Source: Castanea sativa
Lineage: Eukaryota > Streptophyta > Magnoliopsida > Fagales > Fagaceae
DNA length: 64,000 nt
Direction of reading: 5' to 3'
NCBI RefSeq assembly: GCF_040712315.1
Contig: NC_134023.1
Location: 32,977,088 to 33,041,087 of the forward strand
In this document: piece by piece, positions 34,554 to 45,731 of the stretch
How the letters are laid out: each line of letters opens with the position of its first letter
Position numbering within the stretch: the stretch's first letter is position 1
The notes under the pieces: generated by a model
Seen by the model: only the letters and a program-made list of their open reading frames with translations
Database searches by the model: none
What the model was told of the DNA's origin: nothing
Made by a program: the position numbers and the translations under genes

Positions 34554-36970
34554 ATGGCGAAATACATAATAGCCATTCCCCTCTTGCTCATTCTCCCCTT
34601 ACTCCTTTCTCAAAACCTCAAACCGGTCCGCCACGCCGAGGCAGCGGGCCCGGGGAAGCGAAGGGTCCAAGTGACGAACGATCTTGACGACATTGTCGAC
34701 AACGAGGAGGACGAGGCCTGGAAGGAGTGGGGCAAGAAATCCACGTCCTCTGGTGATGAGTCTGATCTCCGGCCTTCCGATTTGTGGAAGATGTCAGACG
34801 CTGAAATCCAGGCCGAGATGATGAATCCGCATTACGGGTCGTCAATTGGACTCGTTAAGCTCCGGTTCCGGTCTCCCCCGACTGAGGTAATGCAATCCGG
34901 GGGTTTGGTTTCTCTCTGTTATTTCTTTCTTGGATTGCTATGGTGGAAGTCACTGAATATAATATAATATAATGTATGCATGTTTTGGCCAACTCATAGG
35001 TTTGAGCTAATTACTGAAAGCTTTTGAGAACGAAACTGGGTTTTTAAATTTTTCTTCAGCCAAATGAATGTTGTTATATGTTTTAAAGATGATTTGGATT
35101 ACAGGTTAACTCAAAGAAAAGCATGAGACTTTGATTTGGTTTTAAGTTTGAAGTGGGAACTGTTGAAATTTTCTAGGAGGGTGAAGGGGTGGGATGTGCT
35201 AATGGCCTATAATATATATCACTGGTTGTAAACATTTTTTCAGAATTTCCGGGTGCCCGATTTTGGAAATCGACTCCTTATAAAGAAAAAAAATTGCTGT
35301 TGGAAGCTAGGAACCATGAATTGGAGGCTTATTTTTGTTTTTGCTGGTCTTCGTTTAAGATGCTAAATTGATGGAGAAATGAATGTATTTTTAATATTGT
35401 AGTCTTTTTTGAGTTACCAAGGAAATGGAAGGAGGCTTGTGCTATGGATTCAACTGATGTGTTCTTTTCTTGCTTTCATCAGGATATGGTAGCTGACACT
35501 GCTATGAAATGGACAAAAGTTCTGAAAACTGGAGGTATTGGGGCAAGATTTATGGGTATTGATCTGGGCACAATCTTGTTCACCATTGAAAGAGGCCAAG
35601 ATACAACCGAGGTATGCTTTACTTCTTTTAATACAAATGGTTAGTTATTTTGTAACTTTTTTTTCCAGTGAAAGCTTTCTCATCAATGTTAGATGTGGTG
35701 CACTTTTTTTTTTTTTTTGGGGGGGTTGGGGGGTTAGGATATTCTTTTCACAAATATAAACAAAATCTTCAGCAATTTTTTCCTCTTGATATTGTTTTCT
35801 TCTCCAAAGAGGGGCTGGAGAGATGTGGTTTGAAGAGTACAAGTCTTTTCACTGTCTAAAATATGAGAAGAGCTATTGTGTCTCTTCTACTATGAAGCAC
35901 GGGTGCGTTTTGGGACTCGGGTGCGGGTGTGAGTGCGGGTGTGGGTGTTGGACTTGGCAATTTTTGAAAAAGGTGGGTGCGGGTGCGGCGGGACTCGGCA
36001 ATTAAAAAATTATTAAAAATATTTTTATTTATATTTTTTATATATTTTTACAATTAAAATATTCTTAAAAAACATATTACTATGCCTTGATTCACAAAAC
36101 AAAGAAAGAAGAAGGCAAGAAACACAAAACAAAACACAAAATAAAACACAAAACCAAAAATAAAACACAAAAAGAAGCAACAAATATTCAAAATAAATTA
36201 AGGAAGGACAGATTTATGGTGTTTGGGCCTCATTCAAAGCCGATTTCGGCTGTTCCGGTGAGATTGAAGGCTGATTTCGGCTTGTTTCGGCCGTTTTGGT
36301 CGCCGGCCGATACGACCCGATACGGCCCGATTCTGGCTGAATCTACCTGGTTCGGCGCGAATCAAGCCGAGTCGGCGAATCCGTGAAAAAAAAAAAAAAA
36401 AAAAACTCAGACGCGGCACCGACACGCGGGCAACCGCGTCGGGCCGCGTCGGACTCGGGTGCGGTACCCTCCAGCCGCGTCCATGCTTTCTAGCTCTTCT
36501 ATGAGTCAATTGGCGAATGCCAAATCGGGAAATATGATCTTTTTGTTTATTTTTTCTCGTAAACCTATGAATGATCTTTATCATTAACAAGACCTAATTT
36601 CCTTGGGACAATATGAATGTGTAAATCCAGCCTCAACTGTTGCATATGTTTAGTTTTGGGCTAGAATAATGGCCTGCTTCCTTTCAAGTTATTGTGTTCT
36701 CCTTTCTGTCTAATTATTGTCTATGTCGAGTTTCTGATATTTGTGTTCTCATAACACTCACATCCTTACCTGCTATTTTCCCAGTTGAGGGAGTTTTTGC
36801 TGGACCAACCAGAGGCATATGAGATCAGGATTGGGGATCAAACTTTTCGAAGGCCTGGAGATCCTCCTTTTGAGGAAGTTATTGCGAAGCTCCAAAATGA
36901 GAAAAACAAGGTTGATAATAATAATACTAATCCCACTGAGAATGGAAAGGAATTGAAAGAAGAGTTGTAG
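34554..36970 (+). CDS. MESD/Boca-like ER chaperone, copy 2 (3 exons)
   Basis: Exons are 34554-34886, 35483-35611 and 36785-36970. The introns are GT-AG, phase 0, at the same positions as in copy 1, and the product is 215 residues. The extra length against copy 1 comes from a longer signal peptide (MAKYIIAIPLLLILPLLLSQ), a few residues in exon 1 and two asparagines near the end. The acidic stretch NDLDDIVDNEEDEAW, the exon-2 core DMVADTAMKWTKVL, then IDLGTILFTIERG, exon 3 DQPEAYEIRIGDQTFRRPG and the C-terminal KEEL are all present. In exon 2, 32 of 43 residues match copy 1. The role is the same as for copy 1: a predicted ER-luminal folding helper. Intron 2 holds a 604-bp hAT element and the promoter has two insertions, so expression may differ from copy 1. 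Confidence 0.87.
35890..36493. mobile_element. Non-autonomous hAT element in intron 2 of copy 2
   Basis: It is flanked by the perfect 8-bp TSD CTCTTCTA (35882-35889 and 36494-36501). The TIRs are CTATGAAGCACGGGTGCG and, on the other strand, CTAGAAAGCATGGACGCG, 13 of 18 matching. It has GC-rich subterminal repeats (GGGTGCGGGTG, CGCGTCGGGCCGCG) and a poly-A run at about 36385-36404. There is no transposase. Copy 1 lacks it at the matching site near 14100, which shows the empty target. Confidence 0.95.
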
Positions 36971-37063
36971 TTGACTGGTAATCTTTCTGTCACACAACTA
37001 CATAATTGACTAATGCATTTCTTCATTAAATTTACAGTCTCTGGTTGTAGCATCTTCATCCCC

Positions 37064-37163
37064 TCATCCTTAATTTCTGCCACTGTAGTACATTTCCTGT
37101 GTGCTTGGGTTGGCTATTCTTTAATAAAAAGTTCTTATGTTATTTATCAAAAAAAAAAAAAAA
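37064..37163 (+). mobile_element. 100-bp poly(A)-tailed retro-insert in the 3' flank of copy 2
   Basis: The perfect 15-bp TSD AGCATCTTCATCCCC flanks it (37049-37063 and 37164-37178). The insert ends TTCTTATGTTATTTATC plus 14 A residues. The 3' end resembles that of the LINE at 19115-21376 (TTCTTACTTAT plus A), so it is probably a severely 5'-truncated LINE, though a SINE is possible. It carries AATAAA at 37123-37128 in the sense direction of copy 2, about 155 bp after the stop codon. Copy 1 has the empty site near 14622. Confidence 0.93.
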
Positions 37164-37178
37164 AGCATCTTCATCCCC

Positions 37179-38332
37179 CTCCCTCTTCTGTTTTTTACAT
37201 CTTGTTGACCTATATACACATTCAAGATATCATTTATTGTGAACTTTTGTTCAATCTGCTTCTGGGTTCCATTGTTAAGCATTATAGTTTAGTGTGCAAA
37301 TAGAGCATTTCATTTTCCTTTTATGGAGTCTAGGATTTTGTTCATCAGATTATATATTCTTACCTGAGCATACATGGCTCTTACAATTATATACATAACC
37401 AAATCTGTCAACGAGTAGATGCATATGACCAGATAACAGCGATGTATGATAGTGTATGGTTTTTGAGCAAATTACAATACCTGTTTTCACCTCTTACTTA
37501 CATGTAGTTCAAAACTTAATGCTTTGCCCACCTAAGATAAAGTTCGTTAGGCTTCCATGACCCATCTCATCACTTTCTCCGGTAAAAAAAGAAAAAAAGA
37601 AAAAAAAAAGAAAAAGAAAAAAAAAGAGCAATAAAAATCTAAATGCATGTGTAAAAATTTGAAGCTTTGGCTCAAGAAGATTCTTCCTCTTCATAAGAAT
37701 GCTCTTGAGCCAATCAATTTAAATACAATTTTCATATACACACAAATCCAAAGAGAGAAGGGCAATAGATCTGAACACCAACAATCCAAACCCAAAGAAC
37801 ACTCTTTAAACACATATTCAAGAAAAAACACATACAAACACAGCAACCTACAAAATCAAAGAAAGCCTCTGGCACTAGCAAAGTGGGTATCCATGAACGC
37901 CTCCTTGTCTTCTTCAAATCTCATACAAGGTTTAGCAAAGTCAAAAGGTCTTGCTAGTGGTATTGTCCGGTGATGGCATCTGCGAAAAATCACAAATACA
38001 AATACCCATTAAAACTCCTTCTCTTCTTTGAAATTGACTCCTCCAAGTCTAGAATCTACAATTGTCCATACACCAAACAATAAGTCAGAACATACACAAT
38101 GTGTACTGGAAAAGGAAATGCCATATTTGCCACCACCCACTTCAATTTGCAACCCAAAGTGAAATTACCTAAATATAGTCGAAGACGAACTCAAAGCGAG
38201 CACACTTGTTGTCCTTAATACCACCAAAAGTATAAAAAATACTGATACCCATTCATGGTGATGGTGCCGTGTTCATAGATACACACTACCCACAATTAAT
38301 TTATGCGATTCCAATTCCATAGCTGTTAGGGC
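37179..38332. other. 3' flank of copy 2 and unassigned sequence
   Basis: Homology to copy 1 continues to about 37457. After that there is a purine-only run (37585-37627) and no recognisable gene or element. The short open frames (for example 37647-37973) show no family signature. Confidence 0.55.
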
Positions 38333-38482
38333 TAAGCATGGTTCAGGTCGGGTCTGAACCCAATCCGATCTTCACTCAACTTGATAGAATCAACCCAAAC
38401 TCTCATTCATCTGAAACCTGCACACTCGGGCTGGGTCTAGGGCGGGTAAGTCAGGTCTAGGTCTGGTCTCTTTCTTTTTGTG
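38333..38482. mobile_element. hAT-like terminal fragment
   Basis: TAGGGCTAAGCATGGTTCAG followed by GGTCGGGTC and a GGGCTGGGTC stretch resembles the left end of the element at 31544 (TAGGGTTAAGCATAGAC). The other terminus was not found. Confidence 0.5.
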
Positions 38483-38483
38483 T

Positions 38484-38834
38484 GGATAAACTACGTATTT
38501 GGTGTCTATCTTTTACATCATATTTCAATTTCATCAATTTGGTCCCCAATCTTTTAGTACCGTGTCAATTTAGTCCTTACTGTTATCTTTTGGATAAAAA
38601 TTACTAAGTGGCAAACAGCCAAAATAAAAATTTAGTTTATTTTGATGTGGCAAGAAACTAATATTTTATTTTGGATATTTGTTACTTCAACAATTTTCAT
38701 CTAAGAGATAATTGTTATAACATGGATTAAATTGATACGACACCAAAAAGTTAAGGACCAAATTGACACAATTGAAATGTTTGAGACCAAATCGAAATAC
38801 GATTTGAAGGATAGAGACCAAATATGTAACTTAC
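38484..38834. mobile_element. Long-TIR MITE, about 350 bp
   Basis: The left side AAACTACGTATTTGGTGTC is matched on the other strand by the right side AAGTTACATATTTGGTCTC, and the similarity continues inward (CAATTTGGTCC against GGACCAAATTG). The borders are approximate. No clear TSD was read. Confidence 0.75.
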
Positions 38835-38919
38835 ATTTTTTTTTAATAAATAAAAACAATATCTTTTAAGGGTGTATTAATCACAATCTATATTAAGTAA
38901 TATATTATTAGTCAAATGG

Positions 38920-39200
38920 CCTGCAATAATATCAAAAAGTCTAAACTAATTATAACTAGATAAATTTGATATTGATCATGTCAATCCATTTCCAAATGTG
39001 ACAATTCTATTTATGCAATGTACCACCAATATACAACCTGCAATAATTTCAAAAAGTCTAAACTAATTATAGCTAAATTTAACATTGATCATGCCACGTC
39101 ATTTCCAAATGTGACAATTCTATTTATGTTATATTGTACCAATATACAACCTGCAATAATATCAAAATGTCTGAACTAATTATAACTAAATTTAACATAA
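38920..39200. repeat. Tandem repeat, about 115-bp period, 2.4 copies
   Basis: CCTGCAATAAT starts units at 38920, 39037 and 39150. Each unit contains GTCTAAACTAATTATA and, in the first two, TTTCCAAATGTGACAATTC. Confidence 0.85.
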
Positions 39201-39212
39201 ATACTAATTTAC

Positions 39213-39214
<2 letters not shown>

Positions 39215-39244
<30 letters not shown>
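39215..39244. repeat. (CA)n microsatellite
   Basis: About 15 CA units directly before the hAT element at 39251. Confidence 0.95.
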
Positions 39245-39247
<3 letters not shown>

Positions 39248-39413
39248 TACTAGGGGCAGACCTAAGATTTCAAGCTAGGGGGGCTGGAGTATAAGAAGAA
39301 AAAAAAAAATTCAAATAAGTATCCATATAGTACTAACAAACTATCAACCAAGATCAATACACAAAATCATTGTTTTTTAATAAAATAAGATTCAATTATT
39401 TACCAACAAAGAC

Positions 39414-39431
<18 letters not shown>

Positions 39432-39483
<52 letters not shown>
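39432..39483. repeat. (TA)n microsatellite
   Basis: About 26 TA units after an A run. They give a spurious isoleucine/tyrosine repeat frame. Confidence 0.95.
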
Positions 39484-39487
<4 letters not shown>

Positions 39488-39635
39488 AAATAATATTGTT
39501 TCTTAAGAGCATCAACTATTGCCAAAAAAAAAAAAAAAAAATTCACAAACCAAAACTTACTTTTGCTACTTTAATATAGCATTTAAAATGTCTCGTACAA
39601 TAGTGTTTTTGGTATTTGGTGTTCTAAATACTAAA

Positions 39636-40448
39636 GGACAAGGATTTCCTACAAACAGGTTTACTAGAGTTGCTGCATACAAGGTTAGGTGGCAAAACAT
39701 TAAAGTGACACATGTTTAGTGGTCTCATGCAATGCACATGACCAATTAATTCATTTGAGATGACAAACGACTTTAACGTTTGCCCTTTCTCTCCTTCATC
39801 CAAGCCCAGAGCCCTTTCTCTCTCTTCTCCTCCTTTGTTCTTCTCAAAACTTAAAAAACTCCAGCCACCTAACCCATATTAACCCACTATGCCCAGCCAT
39901 GACGTACCCATATCAAACCCGTAGCCCATTGTGACCCACCCATATCAAACATAGCCGACCACAACCCATTGGCATCGATAAAGCAACGCACCAGATCAAA
40001 CCACCCAGCAACCATCAACACAAAAAATACTCCATTGATGACAATCCAAGAAGCCAATTTGAACCACCTTTAAGCAAATCTATGGTCTAGTAACTAATTG
40101 AAGCAACCCAGTAAGTTCATATCGAAGCAACCCACAGGGACAAACACGGTCAGGTGGGTCGGCGGTGAGAGCATGTGGTGGGCAGAGTTATTTTTTGATG
40201 GGTTAGATGGGTTAGGGATTCTAATGAGAGGAATAGAGGTGGAACAGAGAATTTGATGATGGGGAGAGATGAGTTTTGAGTCTAATGAGTTTTGCCTAAG
40301 CCGTTTGACAGAGAAATGAGAGAAACGTTAACGGAGAAATTCCACTCATAGCTGGTCATGTGCCCTGGACACATGTCACTTTAAAATTTGGCCACTTACC
40401 CCTGTATGCAGCAGCTCCAGCAAACCTGTTTGCAGCAAATCCTTGTCC
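39636..40448. mobile_element. Non-autonomous Mutator-like element, 813 bp
   Basis: It is flanked by the perfect 9-bp TSD AATACTAAA (39627-39635 and 40449-40457). The TIRs of about 110 bp start GGACAAGGATTTCCTAC and, on the other strand, GGACAAGGATTTGCTGC, and continue through AACAGGTTT, GCTGCATACA and AAAGTGACA. The interior is rich in AACCCA-type repeats and encodes nothing recognisable. Confidence 0.95.
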
Positions 40449-40631
40449 AATACTAAATATTTAACACCTAATGTTAGTACTTTAATATTGTTTTGACTGG
40501 GATTTTTTATATACGTATATTTTAATTTTTTTTTGTTAAGTTTTTGAGTTGGGTAGTTGCTAGTTGGGCTAAGCTAATTAAAAGAGAGGGAGTTTAAGTT
40601 TTAGGAAGAGTGAGTCACAACTCTAGAAAAA

Positions 40632-40673
<42 letters not shown>

Positions 40674-40854
40674 ATATAATCATAATTTTTTTTTCTTTGG
40701 GGTCCAATTTTTTTTTCTTTTTTTCTTTGGGCTGGGTCCCCCTTGCCCCCACCCCCCCTTTGTGTCTATCCCTGTATATTACTCATGCATGACATTTCCA
40801 TTTAATTTCAGGTTTCAAATGAATTTTAAAATTTTAGTACATGAGCTAGAAAAC

Positions 40855-41745
40855 CAAGGGAGTCAATATCGTACCGAAGGCTGTACCGGTTTGACCAGTG
40901 GTACGATATATTTCGGATACTGGTCAATACCAGTGTACGGTTTTGGGTTTACCGCTATATATATATGTATATAAATATAAATAGTGTTTAAAGCCCACAC
41001 ATATATATATAAATTCATAGATTAAACTAATTTGTAATTTTAAACCCAAGCCCAAGCCCAAGTCCAAGTTTATACATCTATATCAATAAAAAGAATTAAA
41101 AATCAAGTTAAATTTAAAATACTAAGCTTTCTTTTCACGTGAACTAGCTGAGGGCTTAAACAAAAAAAAAATGAAACAACTGACATTGAGAGACATTTGA
41201 GAGGACTTCTGACATTTTTAGGGGCTGGAAAATAATTAAAAAAATGAAAAAATCTGACATAAAAAAGTTGCTTTTAACTTTATGCATAAACTTTGCAAGC
41301 TGTCAACTTTATTGGTTGTTTAAAGAAGCTGAAAGTAAATCCATTGGCTGGCGTTAGTTGGATGCACCAAGAAAGAGGAAAGAGAAAGTTAATCAGAGAG
41401 AAAGAGAACGCTGGAGGAAAGAGAGAAAGAGAACGCCGGAGAAAAGAGAAAGTAAATCTGAAAGAGAGCGAGAATGCAGGTTTTGCAAGTGAAGATCATG
41501 CGAGTGACGCTGGTGAGTGGAGAGATGAGAGAGTGAGAATTTTTTTTTTTCTTCTTCTTTTTCTTGTTTTCGTCCGGTGTGCATTTACCGGCCAAAATGT
41601 GGTATTTTTTACGGTATGGTCGGAACGATCCGGTATGGCCGGTATTTAAACCGGAACGAAACAACCATGTTTTTGTACTGGTGAAGCTATCGGAACGGTA
41701 AATATCGACTGTACCGGCCAATACGGTACGGAATCAACTTCTTTG
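40855..41745. mobile_element. hAT-like element with GGTACCGG subterminal repeats
   Basis: The TIRs are CAAGGGAGTCAATATCGTAC and, on the other strand, CAAAGAAGTTGATTCCGTAC. The 8-bp TSD is TAGAAAAC (40847-40854) against TATAAAAC (41746-41753), 7/8. GTACCGG and CCGGTAT-type motifs crowd both ends. A purine-rich GAGAGAAAG stretch lies at 41365-41540. The same family occurs at 48115-48677. Confidence 0.85.
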
Positions 41746-41755
41746 TATAAAACTA

Positions 41756-41961
41756 GAGAAATTATTAGCTCCACTCCCAGTGGACTATCTAACTAATAAA
41801 ACGCTGCAATTTATGTAAATATGACATCACCAAGTGGTTTTTATTTTTATTTTTATTATTGTGTTGATTAAGAATTTGACTCACATATTTACATAAGTGC
41901 GATTATTTCATTGGTTGGAAGGGCCACATTAGCAATCTTCTCGGTGGACCTAATAATTTCT
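41756..41961. mobile_element. MITE, about 206 bp
   Basis: The left end GAGAAATTATTAGCTCCAC is matched by GAGAAATTATTAGGTCCAC on the other strand of the right end. The interior repeats CACATATTTACATAAGT and its complement, so it folds back. The TSD was not resolved. Confidence 0.8.
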
Positions 41962-42167
41962 CGTAAAACTGCATGATTATCATAACAGTAATGTATTAAA
42001 ATGTTTGATAATAAGCACAATAATTCTCGGCTATTGAATTGGGTATGAAAAGCATTTCAATGCTCATTGAATTGAGCAACTAATGGGTGAATAGTCAACA
42101 TGGCAGATATTGATGATAATGAGGAGTTAAAAGATATAAGCATCAAAATCATGGAGTTTATATGCTA
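41962..42167. other. Non-coding gap before the long-TIR element
   Basis: No gene or element is recognised. Confidence 0.5.
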
Positions 42168-42374
42168 GGAAGAATGCCCAAATACTTCCTATACTTTGAA
42201 CTAGTGGCTAAGACACCTCCTGAATTTTGTTATTGACCAATTTACTCCCTAAACTATACACACTTGCCAAATCAATACTCTAGTTATTTTCATGCTAAAA
42301 CAATAGCAGAATAAAAGCATGTGAGAAGCACATGACCTTTAAAAATGAATTAAATCACTATTTACACAGTAGAA

Positions 42375-42378
<4 letters not shown>

Positions 42379-42420
<42 letters not shown>
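42379..42420. repeat. (GA)n microsatellite
   Basis: About 20 GA units between the left TIR and the captured SMXL sequence. Confidence 0.95.
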
Positions 42421-42422
<2 letters not shown>

Positions 42423-43386
42423 GTAGAACCACCAGAGGAAAAGCTTGGATCTTAGTTTCAACAAAGATCAGATGACGCATACCTAAAGACACTATTTAGA
42501 GCACTGACTCATACTTGAAGACACTATTTAGAACATTGACTGAGAGGGTTGGTTGGCAAGACGAAGATATTTGTGTTATTAGCCAAACAATAGCCTGCTG
42601 CGAAACAAGAAGTAAAAAACGCCATGGAGCAAGTTTGAGAGCAGATATATGGTTTAGTTTTGTTGGACCAGATGGGCTTGGTAAGAAGAAAATAGCTCTT
42701 GCCCTTGCTGAGAAATTCCCAAGATGGGATGATTAATTCAAACACAATCTTTAGTCAACGAGAAATGAATGATTATGATATAAAGTTCAAGGGGAAAACT
42801 CTTGTTAATTGTCTTGCTGAGGAGTTAACCAAGAAACCCTTGTCCATTGCCTTCCTCGAAAATGTAGATAAAGTTGATTTTCTGGCTCAAAATAGTTTGT
42901 CTCAGGCTATTCGGACTGGTAAAATTTTAGACTCACATGGAAGAGAAAATCAGCATCAATAACACGATATTCATGACAACTTCAACATTCTCAAAGGGCA
43001 ACTATCTTTACACTGTCAGACGGGAACCCTTAAAATACTCTGAGGAAAGAATTTCAGCAGTAAAATGGTGGCCAATGCATATTAGAATCGGACATGCCTT
43101 TGGAGACAACCCCAAAAGCCAAAGCATGAATGTATCCGATACAACGAGAAACGACATCTCTAATCCAAGCTTTTTTAATAAAAGGAAGCTTGTTAGTGTT
43201 ACTGACTCTCTGGGGCAGCCTAAAATATCAGAGATGGCCAACCAGACTCACAAGACATCAACTAGTTATTTGGATTTGAACCTTCCAGCTGAAGAAAATG
43301 AATTGTGTGACAGTAAGAGAATATCCTCACAAGACATCAACTTTGGTGGTTCTGCTAACTCTTTCTTTTTTCTATCTTGTCAATAG
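42423..43386 (+). pseudogene. SMXL: SMXL/D53-like strigolactone-signalling repressor, captured fragment
   Basis: The frames 42515-42736, 42699-42962 and 42937-43386 read in order as the C-terminal half of a SMAX1-LIKE protein of the SMXL6/7/8 (D53) group: LTERVGWQDEDICVISQTIA, HGASLRADIWFSFVGPDGLG, the FKGKT version (42786-42800) of the F-R-G-K-T degradation motif, LSIAFLENVDKVDFLAQNSL, QAIRTGKILDSHGRE and the EAR motif LDLNL (43270-43284). Normal proteins of this group are Clp-ATPase-like repressors removed after strigolactone sensing. This copy is broken by a stop near 42451, a 32-bp tandem duplication (42479-42542), a deletion plus frameshift near 42710 and a 1-bp insertion near 42947. The N-terminal half and the last part of the protein are absent. 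It lies between the TIRs of a transposon. Confidence 0.9.
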
Positions 43387-43415
43387 TGATTTAGTTAGTT
43401 TTTAAAGGTCATGTG

Positions 43416-44307
43416 TGACAAGTAGTGTAAAATGGTCGTCCATAAAGTGACCGTCATTACTACGGATGATTGTCATTATTAAGGACGATCATAAGCACAC
43501 ATTAATGCTTAGATATAAATTCCTTACCTAAATGACATAAGTGTAACAGATGTATAGTCTTTCCAGCCACCAGCTCACAACTGTTACAATTATCTCAAGC
43601 TGACCATTACAAAGCTGTTATAAGGCATTGAATGGGGAAGTTAAATGGCTATTAAATGAGCCATATAACCCTTTAGCTCAACCATAACTGATGGATAGCG
43701 ATAAAATGCTCATCCATATTGCAAAGCATCTATGAAATCCATGGGCCGACCCCATCGTCTCCACCCCGTAGGAACTACGAGATCATCCCAAGGACGCCTT
43801 CGGCATCAATGACGAGTAAAAGTATGGACGAGCGTAAGTGCATTAGTTTCAGACAACATTTAATGTCCAAATGATAAATGAGCACAGAGTCGTTACTGTC
43901 ATTCAATTATGCGCATTTAATGGCCGTTATAGATGTTAAAGGACTGAGGATAAATAGTCAGTATTGGGCCATAAATCCTCTAGCTGTGGTACAACGTTAG
44001 AGATGCCAGTAAACTGAGCGTTTACTTGCACAAATATTATATAAAGCCAGGAGAGACAAGTAAGTGAGACATGTTGAACACACACACAAATTACTCTACA
44101 GATTACAGATTTCTAAAGAGTTTAAGCTAATTTAAGCATTGGGGGTCCTTGGCAAGCCATAAGCTGGTGTCATTATTTGCTTAGTGCTTTCTTTGGTGCA
44201 GAATCTCTAGGTCGTCCATAGTACTGATGAGGAACATATTGACGAGCTCTAGATCGTCCATTGTACTGACGAGGAACAAACTAACGAGGTGAAATTCTGC
44301 TTCATTA
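43416..44307 (+). repeat. Gag-only gypsy, left (5') LTR
   Basis: It begins TGACAAGTAGTGTAAAATGG and ends GCTTCATTA. It is about 90 bp longer than the right LTR because of a segment near 43735-43815 (CCGACCCCATCGTCTCCACC) missing from the other copy. CGTCCA and GACGAG motifs are frequent. Confidence 0.93.
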
Positions 44308-44638
44308 GTTTGGTGCTGTCTGTGGGAAACGACAAGCTATCAATCAACAAGTCGTCAAATTCTTTACTGACTAAGTTCCTTAGAACTGATGGACTTAACC
44401 ACAACTATGCTGCTAGACCCGATGGTGATGACTCAACAAATCCAAGCATTAACAACCAATGTGCAAGAATTGAAGAAACAAAATGAAGACTTGAAGTGGA
44501 AAGTGCGTCCAAGGGGGCATAAATACGTCATAGTTACGGCGTAATTGTAATGACAATGATGACAAAGCCCATAGTCCAAGAAATAGCATAAGAGAAACTT
44601 CTAAGCACACAGCACAGTCGACTCATGGCAACGATCAG

Positions 44639-45470
44639 ATGATGAAAAACATGAGGAAGGAGTTAGATGAAGTCAAGAATGCCATGAAGGGAAAGACACC
44701 AATAAATCTTGATGGCATGATTAAGAGGACAGACTCATCCTTCATTGCCAGCGTTTTGGAGTGCCCCTTGCCTCCCAAATTTCATCTCCCACAGTTGGAG
44801 GTTTACAATGGCATTAAGGATCCCCTAGATCACACAGGGGCATTCAAGACGATATTAAACCTCCAGCAGACCCTAGACGAGGTAATTTGCAGATCATTCC
44901 TAGCAACCCTCAGAGGAGCAGTAAGGGTGTAGTTTAACAAGTTGCCCGCGACATCTATCTTGAACTTTGAGTAGCTAAGCAACTCTTTATCTACCATTTT
45001 ATTGGAGGCCGACGCCATAAGAGGCCCACCTCATACCTACTAACTGTGAAGTAACAGGAAGAGGAAACCGTAAGAGAGTATGTAAAATGCTTCAACAAAG
45101 CAATGTTAGAAATTGATGAGGCAAACGATCAGGTGATAATGACGACCTTCCAAGTAGGTTGACCAATCCTAACCTCGTCTTCTCTCTAGGGAAGACTCTG
45201 CCAACTACAATGATAGACCTCCTATTCAAAGCCCAAAATTACATGAATAGAGAGGATGCATTAATGACGAATGGAGTAGATGGCAAGCGAAGGATGGAAG
45301 AAATTGACGAGCTCCAACACAAAAAGAAGGAAAAGAAGGATCGTTCCTCTAGTCAAAAGAATGACAATGAAGATACGCAGGCTCATACAAGATCGACAAG
45401 TATTCTAGAAGGGGAACTTGTTACCTTGAATCACTCAATGGCAAATAGTTATCTCGTCCATGGAATGTAA
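44639..45470 (+). pseudogene. Gypsy gag, broken
   Basis: DGMIKRTDSSFIASVLECPL, PPKFHLPQLEVYNGIKDPLD and ICRSFLATLRGAVRV match the gag core of the Tat-type element at 29074-30430. Stops after 44932 and 44970 and frame changes break it. A second piece at 45159-45470 (LFKAQNYMNREDALM and a lysine-rich tail) is the end of gag before the zinc knuckle, which is missing. Confidence 0.85.
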
Positions 45471-45731
45471 AGCACTTCAAGAGGTATTATTGCTAGTTAG
45501 ATGATGTATTCAATTTTCTTTCATCAAACCGCTTTCTAAGCAGGAATGAATAAGGGGGCATTTTTTCTTACATGAATAAATGTCATTCCCTTGAAAGATA
45601 TGAAAGTATTATTTACCATACAAAAAAAAAAAATCGAAAAGAAAGCCCGTCATTAAAAGTCCAACGAGTAAAACCAAGTGGATGATAAAAATCTCGATAA
45701 GAGTAAAATCATCACATAAGGTTCAATTTGG

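Larger units (their letters stand above)
39251..40774. mobile_element. hAT-like element, 1.5 kb, hosting a MULE
   Basis: The ends TAGGGGCAGACCTAAG and, on the other strand, CAGGGATAGACACAAAG are imperfect TIRs. The 8-bp TSD is CATATTAC (39243-39250) against TATATTAC (40775-40782), 7/8. Inside are (TA)n runs at about 39432-39483 and 40641-40665 and the MULE-type element 39636-40448. There is no transposase frame. Confidence 0.75.
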
